Counted from the stretch's first letter, positions 29,938-39,980 are shown. The stretch: 64,000 bases of DNA from Rhizobium indicum (GCF_005862305.2 NZ_CP054021.1:434001-498000), one strand, 5' to 3'. Numbers and translations: made by a program. The notes: generated by a model from the sequence alone, not told the origin.

Positions 29938-30150
29938 ATGACCGTCGTCAGAAAACTGAAACTCCTGCTGCTTGCTGCGGCGATCGGCGTGTCCGGCCTC
30001 GAACTTGGAAACGGACTTTCGATTCCGGGACTGAATGGCGTCTTCACGCCGGCAGAGGCCAGGATCGGCCGCCCGCTGACGCCGGTGAGTGTCGCTGGAG
30101 TTGCGCGCCGCACGGTCCGGCGTTGCGCCGTCGGCGTCTATTATTGCTAG
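29938..30150 (+). CDS. Short exported protein ending in Tyr-Tyr-Cys
   Basis: A 70-residue protein starting MTVVRKLKLLLLAAAIGVSG, a Sec-type signal, with probable cleavage after AEA near residue 42. The mature part would be under 30 residues, basic (VARRTVRRC) and ending VYYC with two cysteines. The gene lies between the DUF2092 and lipoprotein-hydrolase genes on the same strand, with a ribosome-binding site (GGGAGG) before the ATG. I do not recognise a family, but I recall short proteins of this type next to DUF2092 genes. Confidence 0.6.
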   Translation: MTVVRKLKLLLLAAAIGVSGLELGNGLSIPGLNGVFTPAEARIGRPLTPVSVAGVARRTVRRCAVGVYYC

Positions 30151-30202
30151 AAAAACAGGCCCGGCGAACGCATTCGACAAGCGCCCAGCATGAGGGAAAT
30201 CG

Positions 30203-31510
30203 GTGGGAAGCAAAAACAACACGGGAATAGGGTCGATAGTTGCCGGGTATGTTCGGTGGCTTCTGCTGTGCGCATTGATCGTCATTCTGCCTGGGTGCGG
30301 CGGTCATCCGAAGGATGTGATGACGCCTGTTGCAGACACGTCTCCGAAGTCGACCAAGGTCAACTTGCTGATCGCCACGACACGCAGCAGGTCTCCGGTG
30401 CCAGGAGAGATGTTCAACGGAGAACGGGCGCGGACCCCGGCATTCGCCGATATCACCGTGTCCATCCCACCGAACACGATCCGCAAGGAGGGAGAGGTCG
30501 CCTGGCCAAAGAGGCTTCCCTCCAATCCGGCGACAGATTTCGCGACTTTAAAGGCCGACGATCTCAATATCGATGAGGCCAAACGCTGGCTGAGCGCCAG
30601 CGTCCGCAAGAGCCCCGACCACAGTGTCCTGGTGTTCATCCATGGTTTCAACAACCGGTTCGAAGACTCCGTCTACCGCTTCGCCCAGATCGTTCAGGAC
30701 TCAGGTCTGCACAGCGCTCCCGTGCTGGTGACCTGGCCGTCGCGTGGCAGCCTTCTCGCCTACGGCTATGATCGGGAGAGCACGAACTATACGCGAAATG
30801 CTCTGGAGACACTCTTCCAGTATCTCGCAAAGGATCCGGAAGTGAAGGAGGTGTCCATCCTCGCTCATTCCATGGGGAACTGGCTGGCGTTGGAATCGCT
30901 GCGCCAGATGGCCATTCGTAACGGCCGACTGCCCGCCAAGTTCAAGAATGTCATGCTCGCGGCTCCGGACGTCGATGTCGACGTGTTCCGCCAGCAGATC
31001 GGCGACATGGGCAAACAGCATCCGCAGTTCACCTTGTTCGTATCCCGTGACGACCGTGCACTGGCGTTCTCGCGTCGGGTCTGGGGTGACGTATCCCGAC
31101 TTGGAGCCATCGATCCCGAACAGGCGCCCTACAAGGCGGAGTTCGAGGCCAACAAGATCGTGGTGATCGATCTCACCAAGATCAAATCTGGCGATCGGAT
31201 GAACCACGGCAAATTCGCGGAATCGCCGCAGATCGTTCAGCTCATCGGATCACGCATCTCGGAGGGGCAGACGCTCACCGACAGCAGGATTGGACTTGGC
31301 GACCAGATTCTGGTGGCGACAACCGGAACGGCGGCGGCAGCCGGGAACGTTGCTGGACTGATCCTTGCCGCTCCCGTCGCTGCTGTCGATCAGGACACGC
31401 GGGACAATTACGCCGGCCAGGTCAGTGGCCTGATGGGCACTGCCAAACCGCAGCCAGCAATGTTGAAAAACTGCGACGAGGTACGGCCAACGCCGAGCTG
31501 CAAGCCCTAA
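30203..31510 (+). CDS. Lipoprotein alpha/beta hydrolase (DUF900-like)
   Basis: A 435-residue alpha/beta hydrolase of the DUF900 type. It starts at a GTG preceded by GAGGGA. The N-terminal signal ends in a lipobox ILPGC (Cys32), so it is likely a membrane-anchored lipoprotein. The oxyanion-hole region is VLVFIHGFNNRFEDS and the nucleophile elbow is AHSMGNW with Ser223; the catalytic histidine is probably that of MNHGKF near residue 335. Substrate unknown; lipases and esterases are the usual guess. It belongs to the rightward group 29136-31510. Confidence 0.8.
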   Translation: MGSKNNTGIGSIVAGYVRWLLLCALIVILPGCGGHPKDVMTPVADTSPKSTKVNLLIATTRSRSPVPGEMFNGERARTPAFADITVSIPPNTIRKEGEVAWPKRLPSNPATDFATLKADDLNIDEAKRWLSASVRKSPDHSVLVFIHGFNNRFEDSVYRFAQIVQDSGLHSAPVLVTWPSRGSLLAYGYDRESTNYTRNALETLFQYLAKDPEVKEVSILAHSMGNWLALESLRQMAIRNGRLPAKFKNVMLAAPDVDVDVFRQQIGDMGKQHPQFTLFVSRDDRALAFSRRVWGDVSRLGAIDPEQAPYKAEFEANKIVVIDLTKIKSGDRMNHGKFAESPQIVQLIGSRISEGQTLTDSRIGLGDQILVATTGTAAAAGNVAGLILAAPVAAVDQDTRDNYAGQVSGLMGTAKPQPAMLKNCDEVRPTPSCKP

Positions 31511-31558
31511 CTCCGACATCGGCAGGACGAGCGCGGCAATGCCGCAGACAGACAGATA

Positions 31559-31572
31559 TTACTGTAACATAC
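31559..31572 (+). promoter_or_regulatory. Shared island motif, copy 4
   Basis: TTACTGTAACATAC lies 100 bp upstream of the outer-membrane protein gene at 31673, nearly the same distance as the copies before 23447 and 24702. Confidence 0.6.
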
Positions 31573-31672
31573 TTATCCGCAGGCGGGTGTTGCGCCAGAG
31601 TTGAGCGGAGATCGATGATATGTTCGATTCGTCGGCGACCACGATGGAGACCGACAACGCAGGGGGAGTTTC

Positions 31673-32461
31673 ATGACGGCTTTTCTTCTACGCGCGGCAG
31701 TCCTTTGCGCGGGTCTCGTAGCCTCCTCGCCCGCCTGGGCAGCCGATCCGACGCCGCTGACACCCGATGCCAAAGTGGTCGAGAGCCCGAGCGGTTGGAC
31801 GTTCACCGTCGCGCCGTATTTCTGGATGGCGGGGATATCCGGAGACATTGCACAGTTCGGATTGCCGGAGGTTCATATCGACTCCGATTTCGACGACATC
31901 CTGCAGAACCTCGATTTCGCCTTCATGGCCGCGGGTGAAGCGCGGTACGACCGGTTCAGCATCTTCGGCGACATCATCTACACCAAGCTTGGCGCAGACG
32001 CGAATACGCCGCTTGGCATCCTCGCCGACAGCGTCGACGTCACCTCAAAGACCTTCGCCGGACTTCTCGGGGTCGGCTACTCGGTGCTGGAGGACCAGTC
32101 GGGACACCTCGATGTCGTCGGCGGCATCCGGGTGTGGTCGGTCGACACCAACATCTCCTTCAATGGCGGGATCCTCGGTGGCGTCGAGCAAGATGACAGC
32201 GCGACCTGGGTCGACGGTCTGGTGGGCGTCCGAGGCAACTACTTCTTCACGCCGGAGATCTATCTGACAGGATGGGGTCTCGTCGGCGCCGGCGGCGCGG
32301 ATCTCGACTGGGATGTGGCGCTCGCACTCGGCTACAAGTTCACCGACACGATCTCAGCCGTTGCGGGATACCGCGCACTCGGCGTCGACTACGACAACGA
32401 CGGCTTCGTCTTCGACGTCGTCGAGCAGGGTCCGATCCTCGGCGTCGTCATCCACTTCTGA
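31673..32461 (+). CDS. Outer-membrane beta-barrel protein
   Basis: A 262-residue protein with a signal peptide (MTAFLLRAAVLCAGLVASSP, AWAADP), then alternating hydrophobic strands (WTFTVAPYFWMAGISG, RFSIFGDIIYTKLG, GLVGVRGNYFFTPEIYLTG) and a terminal aromatic pair (VVIHF) as in outer-membrane barrels sorted by BamA. The predicted product is a small eight-stranded barrel. Its closest family is not certain. It precedes the second outer-membrane gene by 48 bp and the pair probably forms a transcript under the motif at 31559. Confidence 0.75.
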   Translation: MTAFLLRAAVLCAGLVASSPAWAADPTPLTPDAKVVESPSGWTFTVAPYFWMAGISGDIAQFGLPEVHIDSDFDDILQNLDFAFMAAGEARYDRFSIFGDIIYTKLGADANTPLGILADSVDVTSKTFAGLLGVGYSVLEDQSGHLDVVGGIRVWSVDTNISFNGGILGGVEQDDSATWVDGLVGVRGNYFFTPEIYLTGWGLVGAGGADLDWDVALALGYKFTDTISAVAGYRALGVDYDNDGFVFDVVEQGPILGVVIHF

Positions 32462-32509
32462 GAACGACGTCTGGGACAGCAGATCGAGTTTTGTACGGTG
32501 GAGACGTCA

Positions 32510-33313
32510 ATGAAGCTCATGATTTTTCGGCTGATGCAGCTTGCCGCGGCGCTGGTTCTGTCATCAGGTGCAGCCAACGCCCAGTCGAGCGAAGAACTCG
32601 CGAAGAAGCTGTCGAATCCGATCGCTTCGCTGATCAGCGTCCCGTTCCAGTTCAACTATGACCACGGCTACGGTCCCGAAGATGGTGACAAGGCAACGCT
32701 GAACATCCAGCCTGTCATTCCATTCTCTCTGAACGAGGACTGGAACCTCATATCGAGGACCATCCTCCCGGTCACATGGCAGAACGACATCGCCGGGCCA
32801 TCAGGAACGCAGTTCGGTCTCGGCGACACGTTGCAGAGTTTCTTTCTCTCCCCTGCTAAACCGACGGAGACCGGTATCGTCTGGGGTGCCGGACCGGTGT
32901 TCCTCCTTCCCACCGCGACCGACGAGCTCCTCGGTGGCGGCAAATGGGGCGCTGGACCGACAGCAGTCGTTCTCAAACAGGACGGCCCCTGGACTTACGG
33001 CATTCTTGGGAACCACATCTGGTCGTTCGCTGGTCAAAGCGACCGCGAAGATGTGAGTTCGACGTTCCTCCAGCCGTTCATCTCCTACACGACCAAGGAC
33101 GCCTGGACGTTCTCGCTGAATACGGAGTCCACCTATAACTGGGAAACGAACAATTGGTCGGTTCCAATCAACTTCGCAGTCGCCAAGCTGATCACCATCG
33201 ATAAGCAGCCGATCAGCCTGACGGCAGGTATCCGCTATTGGGCAGACGCTCCGGAGAACGGCCCGGAAGGAGTTGGCTTCCGGCTCGCGCTCACGTTCCT
33301 CTTTCCAAAGTGA
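32510..33313 (+). CDS. Outer-membrane transporter-like protein
   Basis: A 267-residue protein starting MKLMIFRLMQLAAALVLSSG (signal peptide, cleaved after ANA). The body (NPIASLISVPFQFNYDHGYG, NIQPVIPFSLNEDWNLISRT) matches a group of uncharacterised outer-membrane proteins annotated as transporters or neuromedin U-like. It ends ALTFLFPK. The ATG at 32510 is preceded by GGTGGAG; a GTG at 32498 is in frame but overlaps that site. It is the last island gene; the 105 bp between it and the right repeat hold nothing I recognise. Confidence 0.75.
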   Translation: MKLMIFRLMQLAAALVLSSGAANAQSSEELAKKLSNPIASLISVPFQFNYDHGYGPEDGDKATLNIQPVIPFSLNEDWNLISRTILPVTWQNDIAGPSGTQFGLGDTLQSFFLSPAKPTETGIVWGAGPVFLLPTATDELLGGGKWGAGPTAVVLKQDGPWTYGILGNHIWSFAGQSDREDVSSTFLQPFISYTTKDAWTFSLNTESTYNWETNNWSVPINFAVAKLITIDKQPISLTAGIRYWADAPENGPEGVGFRLALTFLFPK

Positions 33314-33417
33314 ATTCGCAGATCGACGATGCGCTCGGCCGAACGGTATTGCGTGGAACGCTGATGGATGAGGATCAAAGAGCGATCTTCTCAGACCTCA
33401 CTGCAGCACCGTGCAAG

Positions 33418-33533
33418 CCCGAACAGGCTCAGGCGGTGCGGGAACTCCTGTAGACCGAGACGCCAAGTTCCCTGATCTTCTTGCGCAAGGTGTTGCGGTT
33501 GAGACCGAGAAGATCGGCCGCCTTGATCTGGTT
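33418..33533 (-). repeat. Right copy of 116-bp repeat, within ntrC 3' end
   Basis: This copy is part of the intact ntrC gene (its last 35 codons) plus 11 bp beyond the stop. It matches 18502-18617 at 114 of 116 positions. The pair is in direct orientation, 14.9 kb apart, and marks the borders of the accessory region. Confidence 0.9.
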
Positions 33534-34880
33534 GCCGCGCGTCGCCGTCAGGGCGGCGAGGATCAGCGGATATTCCATTTCGGTCAGCACACGATCATAG
33601 AGGCCGGGCGGCGGCAGATTGTCCCCGAAGCCTGCGAAATAGCTGCGCATGTTCTCCTCGACGGCTTGCGCGATCGTCATCGAGCCGCTGCGCATCGGCC
33701 CCTTGTCGATCGGGCTGTCGGGCACGTCGGAACGCAGCTCCGCGTCGATGATCTCACGGGTGATCACATCCTGTGGGTAAAGCGCCATCAGACGGCGGAT
33801 GAGGTTTTCCAGCTCGCGGACGTTGCCCGGCCAGGCATAGGCCTTCATCAGTTCGAGCGCTTCCTGATCGAAACGCTTGGAGCCGAGACCTTCCTTTTCC
33901 GCCTGCTGGATGAAATGGCGCACCAGATCGGGGATGTCCTCGGCGCGGTCGCGCAGCGGCGGCAGGCGCAGCGGCACGACATTGAGGCGGTAATAGAGAT
34001 CCTCGCGGAAGAGGCCCTGGTTGATCGCCTGCTTCAGGTCCTTATTGGTAGCGGCAACGATGCGCACATCGGTGCGGATCGGCGTGCGGCCACCAACGGT
34101 GGTGTATTCGCCCTGCTGCAGGACGCGTAAGAGCCGTGTCTGGGCGTCCATCGGCATGTCGCCGATCTCGTCGAGGAAGAGCGTGCCGCCTTCGGCCTGC
34201 TCGAAGCGGCCGGTCGAGCGCGTCTGCGCGCCGGTGAAGGCGCCCTTCTCATGGCCGAAGAGTTCGGATTCGATCAGGTCGCGCGGGATCGCCGCCATGT
34301 TGATTGCGACGAACGGGCCGTTGCGGCGCTTGCCGTAATCATGCAGCGCGCGGGCGACGAGTTCCTTGCCGGTGCCGGATTCGCCGGTGATCATCAGCGT
34401 CAGGTCCGTCTGCATCAGGCGGGCGAGCACGCGGTAGATTTCCTGCATCGCCGCCGACCGGCCAACGAGCGGCATGCCGTCCTGCATGTCGTCTTCAAGC
34501 TTGGCGGGCTTGCGCTTCGGCTCGGCCAGCGCACGGCCGATGATGCCGATCAGCTCGGTGAGATCGAAGGGCTTCGGCAGATAGTCGTAGGCGCCCTTTT
34601 CCGAGGCCTTGATGGCAGTCATGAAGGTGTTCTGGGCGCTCATGACGAGGACCGGCAGGTCGGGCCGCGCCTTCTTGATGCGCGGCAGCAGATCGAAGGC
34701 GTTCTCGTCGGGCATCACCACATCGGTGACGACCAGATCGCCCTCGCCTGCCGAAATCCAGCGCCAGAGGGTAGCGGCGTTGGAGGTGATGCGAACGTCA
34801 TAACCGGCGCGGCTCAAAGCCTGGTTGAGCACGGTCCGGATGGCCGCATCATCATCTGCAACGAGGATCGTGGCTGTCAT
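33429..34880 (-). CDS. ntrC: Nitrogen regulator NtrC
   Basis: A 483-residue sigma54-dependent activator. The receiver domain ([11 protein letters not shown]; phosphoacceptor in [10 protein letters not shown]) is followed by the AAA+ domain with Walker [14 protein letters not shown], intact GAFTGA ([13 protein letters not shown]) and Walker [11 protein letters not shown], and by a Fis-type helix-turn-helix ([17 protein letters not shown]). It controls nitrogen assimilation genes. Its start overlaps ntrB by 4 bp (ATGA). The reading frame is complete although an island begins at its 3' end, so function should be kept; cotranscription into ntrYX is likely lost. Confidence 0.95.
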   Translation of the reverse strand: MTATILVADDDAAIRTVLNQALSRAGYDVRITSNAATLWRWISAGEGDLVVTDVVMPDENAFDLLPRIKKARPDLPVLVMSAQNTFMTAIKASEKGAYDYLPKPFDLTELIGIIGRALAEPKRKPAKLEDDMQDGMPLVGRSAAMQEIYRVLARLMQTDLTLMITGESGTGKELVARALHDYGKRRNGPFVAINMAAIPRDLIESELFGHEKGAFTGAQTRSTGRFEQAEGGTLFLDEIGDMPMDAQTRLLRVLQQGEYTTVGGRTPIRTDVRIVAATNKDLKQAINQGLFREDLYYRLNVVPLRLPPLRDRAEDIPDLVRHFIQQAEKEGLGSKRFDQEALELMKAYAWPGNVRELENLIRRLMALYPQDVITREIIDAELRSDVPDSPIDKGPMRSGSMTIAQAVEENMRSYFAGFGDNLPPPGLYDRVLTEMEYPLILAALTATRGNQIKAADLLGLNRNTLRKKIRELGVSVYRSSRTA

Positions 34881-36031
34881 CGAGAAGGTCCTGTCGAGCT
34901 TGCTATAGAGGCGTCTTCGAGCGAGGCGTCCTTCGACGCCGGCATGAGAACGCGGAATGTCGTGCGGCTGTTCTGGCTATCGCATTCGATGATGCCGCCG
35001 TGATCGCCGATGATCTTGGCGACCAGCGCCAGGCCGAGGCCGCTGCCGTTCGGCTTGGTGGTGATGAAGGGATCGAAGAGGTGCGGCAACAGATCGAGGG
35101 GAACGCCGGGGCCGTTGTCGTGGACGCAGAATTCCAGCGGCAGCGAGATCTTTTCGCGCGTGCCGGCGACCGAAAGACGGATGCCGGGGCGATAGGCCGT
35201 CGTCAGCATGATCTCGCCGTCCGACCGATCGCCGACCGCTTCGGCGGCGTTCTTCACCAGATTGAGAAAGACCTGAACGAGCTGGTCGCGATTGGCATAG
35301 ACGGCTGGCAGCGACGGGTCGTAACTCTCGGTGACCCGGATGTTGCGAGCAAAACCCGCCTTGGCGACGGCCTTCACATGATCGAGCACGGAATGGATGT
35401 TGACCGGCATGCGGTCGACAGGGCGTTCGTCGGAAAAGACTTCCATCCGGTCGACCAGCGAGACAATGCGATCGGTCTCGTCGCAGATCAGCCGGGTCAG
35501 CGCCCGATCGTCGTCGTCCGCAGATTGTTCGAGCAGCTGGGCGGCGCCGCGGATGCCGGAGAGCGGGTTCTTGATCTCGTGCGCCAGCATCGAGGCAAGG
35601 CCGGTCACCGAGCGGGCGGCGGCGCGATGCGTCAGCTGCCGGTCGATCTTGTCGGCCATCGACCGTTCCTGAAAGACGATGACGACGGCGCCGGGCTCGC
35701 TGAGCACAGGGGCGACGTAGAGATCGACGAGCTTATCCTGGCCCAGGCGAGGCGAACTCAGGTCGACGCGATATTCGTTGACCGGCGCCTTGCGCTCGCG
35801 CACCTGGTCGATCAGGGCAAGCAGCGGGCTGCCGAAGGGAATGAAGGTCGAGATGCGGTAACGTGCCAGATGCGAGGCGCTGGCGCCGAAAAAGGCCTCC
35901 GCCTCCCAATTGGCGAAAACGACGAAGCCGGATTCGTCGACCATGACGACGGGGTTCTGGATGGCGTTCAACACGGCCATGGCGACGGTCCCGCCGGTGT
36001 GATCGGACGGAGATGTCATATCCTTCTTCAT
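34877..36031 (-). CDS. ntrB: Nitrogen sensor kinase NtrB
   Basis: A 384-residue soluble histidine kinase/phosphatase that controls NtrC phosphorylation according to PII status. An N-terminal PAS domain ([20 protein letters not shown]) is followed by the HisKA box ([17 protein letters not shown]) and ATPase motifs ([29 protein letters not shown]). It overlaps dusB and ntrC by 4 bp each (ATGA), so the three genes are translationally coupled. Confidence 0.95.
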   Translation of the reverse strand: MKKDMTSPSDHTGGTVAMAVLNAIQNPVVMVDESGFVVFANWEAEAFFGASASHLARYRISTFIPFGSPLLALIDQVRERKAPVNEYRVDLSSPRLGQDKLVDLYVAPVLSEPGAVVIVFQERSMADKIDRQLTHRAAARSVTGLASMLAHEIKNPLSGIRGAAQLLEQSADDDDRALTRLICDETDRIVSLVDRMEVFSDERPVDRMPVNIHSVLDHVKAVAKAGFARNIRVTESYDPSLPAVYANRDQLVQVFLNLVKNAAEAVGDRSDGEIMLTTAYRPGIRLSVAGTREKISLPLEFCVHDNGPGVPLDLLPHLFDPFITTKPNGSGLGLALVAKIIGDHGGIIECDSQNSRTTFRVLMPASKDASLEDASIASSTGPSR

Positions 36032-37044
36032 GCCGCCTCCCGGCTGTCGACAACACTGGTTGCCAATGCATCGTAAAGACGCGCGGCCACCTCGCGCGGA
36101 TCGCGCGAGGTCATAATCTCCGCCTTTTCAGCGCCCAACAGAGCCGGCGCGAAACGCTGGAGATACCAGCCAAGATGCTTGCGGGCGTGGCGGATTGCCA
36201 CCGCTTCGCCGTAGAAATCCAGCATCATCCGGTAATGCTCGACGGCGATATCGGCGATCTCCTGCGGTAGCGGCTCGGGCGCCCCTGATATGACGCCGGC
36301 ATGCCATGGCCTGCCCTGGCAGCCCCTGCCGATCATCACGGCATCGGCGCCGGAGCGGCGCAATATTTCCTGCGCATCGCCTGCGGTTTCGACATCGCCA
36401 TTGGCGATCAGCGGAATGGAGATCACCTCGCGGACGGCGCGGATCGCATCCCAATCGGCCCGGCCTTCATAGAATTGCATGCGGGTGCGCCCATGAATGG
36501 TGACAAGCTGGATGCCGGCCGCCTCGGCGCGGTGCGCAATGTCAGGCGCGTTGATCGAATTCTCGTCCCAGCCGAGGCGCATCTTCAGCGTCACAGGAAT
36601 GTCGACGGCCTTGACCGTCGCCTCGATGAGACCGAGCGCGTGATCGGGATCGCGCATCAGCGCCGAGCCGGAATAACCGCCGATCACCTTCTTTGCCGGG
36701 CAACCCATGTTGATGTCGATGATATCGGCGCCGTGATCGGCGGCGATCTTGGCTGCCTCCGCCATCCAATGCGCCTCGCGCCCGGCAAGCTGCACCATAT
36801 GCGGCCGGAAGCCCGCAGCCCTCAGCCGCGACCAGGATTCGGCCGTGTCATTGACCAGCTCGCGGCTCGCCACCATTTCGGTGACGACGAGGCCGGCGCC
36901 GAAGCGCCAGGCAAGCTCGCGGAAGGGCATATCCGTGACGCCGGACATCGGCGCCAGTACAACGCGGTTCCGCACGGACACGGGTCCGATTTGGAAAGGC
37001 GCTGCGAGGTCCTTGGAAATCAAATGATTATCTTTCGGGCACAC
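36028..37044 (-). CDS. dusB: tRNA-dihydrouridine synthase (NifR3)
   Basis: A 338-residue FMN-dependent enzyme that reduces uridines in tRNA. Markers are the [14 protein letters not shown] opening, NMGCPAKKV with the catalytic cysteine, [20 protein letters not shown] and ANGDV / [11 protein letters not shown]. It is the first gene of the dusB-ntrB-ntrC operon (the old name nifR3 comes from this location). The start is taken as GTG at 37044; a TTG at 37020 is possible. The 145-bp gap to ispDF should hold the divergent promoters. Confidence 0.92.
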   Translation of the reverse strand: MCPKDNHLISKDLAAPFQIGPVSVRNRVVLAPMSGVTDMPFRELAWRFGAGLVVTEMVASRELVNDTAESWSRLRAAGFRPHMVQLAGREAHWMAEAAKIAADHGADIIDINMGCPAKKVIGGYSGSALMRDPDHALGLIEATVKAVDIPVTLKMRLGWDENSINAPDIAHRAEAAGIQLVTIHGRTRMQFYEGRADWDAIRAVREVISIPLIANGDVETAGDAQEILRRSGADAVMIGRGCQGRPWHAGVISGAPEPLPQEIADIAVEHYRMMLDFYGEAVAIRHARKHLGWYLQRFAPALLGAEKAEIMTSRDPREVAARLYDALATSVVDSREAA

Positions 37045-37189
37045 AATAGAACTGCATTATTTTTAGCCACTATTCCCTGGCTTGCCAAGGGGGCTGGAAC
37101 CGGAATTGATATTTTTCGGGCAGATGCTGGAAAAGGCCAAAGCAAGACGTTAGAGCACTCCGGTCAATTCCGCATAATTTAGGGGATTT

Positions 37190-38407
37190 ATGCTGCAAAT
37201 GCCTTCTAAGCAACCGATATCGGCTGGAATTGTCATTGTTGCCGCCGGCCGCGGCGAGCGCGCGGGATCATCCAAGGAAGGCCCGAAGCAATATCGCATG
37301 ATCGGCGGCAAGCCGGTTATCGTGCATACGCTTGAAAACTTCATGACATGGGAAGCGGCAACTGAGATCGTCGTCGTCATCCATCCCGATGACGAGGCGC
37401 TGTTTGCGAGAGCCTTTCGCCACATCATCTCGGCAACGCCGATCGAAACGGTGCATGGGGGTGCGACCAGGCAGCAATCCGTGCTTGCAGGCCTCAGATA
37501 CCTCAAGGACAAGCAAATCAGCCATGTGCTGATCCATGATGCCGTGCGGCCGTTCTTCGATCATGCGCTTCTCGATCGCATCGCCGAGAGCCTTGATGCC
37601 GGCGCGCAGGCGGTCCTGCCAGCGATCCCGGTCACAGATACGCTGAAACGCGCCGACAGCGCCGGCACCGTGCTGACGACGGTTTCACGCGAGCATCTCT
37701 ACGCGGCGCAGACGCCGCAATCCTTCGCCTTCGAAACGATCCTCGATGCGCATGAGAAGGCGGCGGCAAGCGGACGAAGCGATTTCACCGACGATGCCTC
37801 GATCGCCGAATGGCTGGGCATTCCGGTGACGATCGTCGAGGGCACGGCCGACAACGTCAAGCTGACGGTCAAAGACGATATCGCCATGGCCGACGACAAG
37901 CTCTCGTCTTCGCTGCTTCCAGACGTGCGCACGGGCAACGGCTACGACGTGCACCAGCTCGTGGCGGGCGATGGCGTAACGCTCTGCGGCGTGTTCATTC
38001 CGCATGACCAGAAGCTGAAAGGTCACTCCGATGCCGACGTTGCGCTGCATGCGCTGACGGACGCGCTGCTCGCCACCTGCGGCGCCGGCGATATCGGCGA
38101 TCATTTCCCGCCGTCCGACCCGCAATGGAAGGGCGCGCCTTCGCGGATCTTCATCGAGCATGCCGCCCGGATCGTGCGCGAGCGCGGCGGCACGATCATG
38201 AATGCCGACGTCTCGTTGATCGCCGAGGCACCGAAGGTCGGCCCGCATCGCGACGCCATGCGGACGAAACTGTCGGATTATCTCGGCATCGATATCGAGC
38301 GTTGCTCGGTCAAGGCGACGACCAACGAGACGATCGGCTTCGTCGGCCGGCGCGAAGGCATCGCGGCGATCGCCACGGCGACCGTCGTCTATCGCGGGAG
38401 GAAATGA
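37190..38407 (+). CDS. ispDF: Bifunctional IspD/IspF isoprenoid enzyme
   Basis: A 405-residue fusion of two non-mevalonate pathway enzymes. The IspD part (residues 12-230) has the CTP-binding [19 protein letters not shown] and the DAVRPFF motif. The IspF part (240-405) has GYDVHQL and [17 protein letters not shown], with zinc ligands Asp and His. The fusion is usual in alphaproteobacteria. The start could be 37190 or 37199 (MPSKQPIS). It overlaps the cinA gene by 4 bp. Confidence 0.94.
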   Translation: MLQMPSKQPISAGIVIVAAGRGERAGSSKEGPKQYRMIGGKPVIVHTLENFMTWEAATEIVVVIHPDDEALFARAFRHIISATPIETVHGGATRQQSVLAGLRYLKDKQISHVLIHDAVRPFFDHALLDRIAESLDAGAQAVLPAIPVTDTLKRADSAGTVLTTVSREHLYAAQTPQSFAFETILDAHEKAAASGRSDFTDDASIAEWLGIPVTIVEGTADNVKLTVKDDIAMADDKLSSSLLPDVRTGNGYDVHQLVAGDGVTLCGVFIPHDQKLKGHSDADVALHALTDALLATCGAGDIGDHFPPSDPQWKGAPSRIFIEHAARIVRERGGTIMNADVSLIAEAPKVGPHRDAMRTKLSDYLGIDIERCSVKATTNETIGFVGRREGIAAIATATVVYRGRK

Positions 38408-38907
38408 TGAGCCTTTTTCCCGACGATATCCTTTCGACGGCGGAGACGATCATCCGTGACTTTACGGCTGCAGGGCTGATGATCTCGACCGCCGAATCCT
38501 GCACCGGCGGGCTGATCGCCGGGGCGCTGACGGAGATTTCGGGTTCGTCAGCCGTCGTCGACCGCGGCTTCGTCACCTATACGAATAGCGCAAAGATCGA
38601 GATGCTCGGTGTGCAGGCGGAAACGCTGCTGCGCTTCGGGGCGGTCTCCGAGGAAACGGCGCGGCAGATGGTGCATGGCGCCCTCTTCCGCTCACGCGCC
38701 GGGATCGCCGTTGCCGTCACGGGCATTGCCGGCCCCGGCGGCGGATCGGCGGAAAAGCCGGTCGGCCTCGTGCATCTCGCCGCCAAATCGCGTTCCGGCG
38801 CGCTCATCCATCGGAAAATGCTTTATGGCGATATCGGCCGCAGCGAGGTCCGGGTGGCGACGATCAGGACGGCGCTGGAGATGGTGCGCTCGCTCCTTGC
38901 TGCCTGA
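38404..38907 (+). CDS. CinA C-terminal domain protein (NMN amidohydrolase)
   Basis: A 167-residue stand-alone PncC/CinA-C domain, which deamidates nicotinamide mononucleotide in NAD recycling. Motifs include [31 protein letters not shown] residues 80-90 and [13 protein letters not shown]. The N-terminal CinA half is absent, as in most proteobacterial single-domain forms. The start at 38404 gives an ATGA overlap with ispDF and is preferred over the longer open frame. Confidence 0.88.
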   Translation: MMSLFPDDILSTAETIIRDFTAAGLMISTAESCTGGLIAGALTEISGSSAVVDRGFVTYTNSAKIEMLGVQAETLLRFGAVSEETARQMVHGALFRSRAGIAVAVTGIAGPGGGSAEKPVGLVHLAAKSRSGALIHRKMLYGDIGRSEVRVATIRTALEMVRSLLAA

Positions 38908-38921
38908 CGCGGGTTCGCGCA

Positions 38922-39374
38922 TCAAACCGGCGTGTAGATCCTGTTTGCCCTGGTCTCGAAGGCTTCGGTGAACATGCGGAAGGCGCGGTCGAACATCGAG
39001 CCCATCAGCGCGCCCAAGATACGGCTCTTGAACTCGTAGTCGATGAAGAAATCGACGGTGCAGCCGCCGGACGGGATCTCGGCGAAGTGCCAGCGATTGT
39101 CGAGATATTTGAACGGGCCATCGATATATTTGACCTCGATGACGTGTTCGGCCCGGTTGAGCAGCACCTGTGTCGTGAAGGTCTCGCGGATCGCCTTATA
39201 GCCGACCGTCATGTCGGCGACGAGCAGGATCTTGCCGTCGCGCTCCTTGCGGCTCCTGATGGCGAGCGCTTCGCAGAGCGGCAGGAATTCCGGATAACGC
39301 TCGACATCGGCGACGAGATCGAACATCTGCTCGGGCGTGTGCGGGACGGGACGGTGCGTTTCGAATTGCGGCAT
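38922..39374 (-). CDS. RatA/Coq10-type START-like protein
   Basis: A 150-residue polyketide-cyclase/START-fold protein starting MPQFETHRPVPHTPEQMFDLV with the family's VERYPEFLPLCEA and ANRIYTP ends. Members bind ubiquinone (Coq10) or, in E. coli, act on ribosomes (RatA). A role in quinone handling is more likely here. The TTG at 39383 is also in frame. In many rhizobia this gene follows lipA directly; here two P-loop kinase-like genes intervene. It converges on cinA with a 14-bp gap. Confidence 0.82.
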   Translation of the reverse strand: MPQFETHRPVPHTPEQMFDLVADVERYPEFLPLCEALAIRSRKERDGKILLVADMTVGYKAIRETFTTQVLLNRAEHVIEVKYIDGPFKYLDNRWHFAEIPSGGCTVDFFIDYEFKSRILGALMGSMFDRAFRMFTEAFETRANRIYTPV

Positions 39375-39383
39375 AAGCGGCAA

Positions 39384-39980
39384 TTAATCGGGCCGGCCGA
39401 GAAGATCAAGAAGCTCGCGCATCTGGCGGCGGGATTTTAGCTGAAGAACCGGCACGTCGGGGCCATGTGCGGCGATGCCGGCAACGAGGCGCGGCGCGAA
39501 TTTCTCCTCGAAGGTCCAGATGAAGCGGAGGAATTCAAAATCGACCTTCTCGATACAGCTAGGCGCCATTTCCGGTCGGGTGCGGCCGATCCATTTCGCC
39601 CATCGGCTGATTGCGCCCCAGATGCAGAGAAGTCGCGGCATGCGGACCCAGACGACGAAATCGGTGCGCGGCAGCCGGATGTCCAAGGAAGACGGGTTCG
39701 TGCCGTCCATGATCCAACGTTCTTCGAGGATCCGGCTGGCGATGATATTTCTCTGCTCGACCCTGTCGCGCACCACCCAGCCGGGAAGCCAGAAAACATC
39801 GCGGTCGAGCGAAATATAGGAAAGCCCGAAGCGCTTGGCGATCTTCAGCGACAGCGTCGATTTACCGCCGCCCGAGCAACCCATCACGAGGATGCGGCGG
39901 GCTGTACGGATATGCTCCGCAGCCTGTTCGAGATCGGCGATCTGCTGACGCGGCGGCAGCTCAGCTCTCTGATCCATCAT
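39384..39980 (-). CDS. P-loop adenylate kinase-like (FlaR-type) protein
   Basis: A 198-residue P-loop NTPase with Walker A MGCSGGGKSTLS, then YISLDRDVFWLPGW and RILEERWIMDGT, typical of the group annotated as DNA topology modulation protein FlaR or adenylate kinase-like. The C-terminus (FIWTFEEKFAPRLV, VLQLKSRRQMRELL) is complete. The true substrate is unknown. It has a frameshifted paralogue just upstream at 40022-40578 and sits 9 bp before the RatA-like gene. Confidence 0.8.
   Translation of the reverse strand: MMDQRAELPPRQQIADLEQAAEHIRTARRILVMGCSGGGKSTLSLKIAKRFGLSYISLDRDVFWLPGWVVRDRVEQRNIIASRILEERWIMDGTNPSSLDIRLPRTDFVVWVRMPRLLCIWGAISRWAKWIGRTRPEMAPSCIEKVDFEFLRFIWTFEEKFAPRLVAGIAAHGPDVPVLQLKSRRQMRELLDLLGRPD

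Noticed and set aside
33238..33453. Open frame across the end of the island into the ntrC repeat
   Set aside because: It overlaps the outer-membrane gene in another frame and runs antisense into ntrC; no family is recognised.
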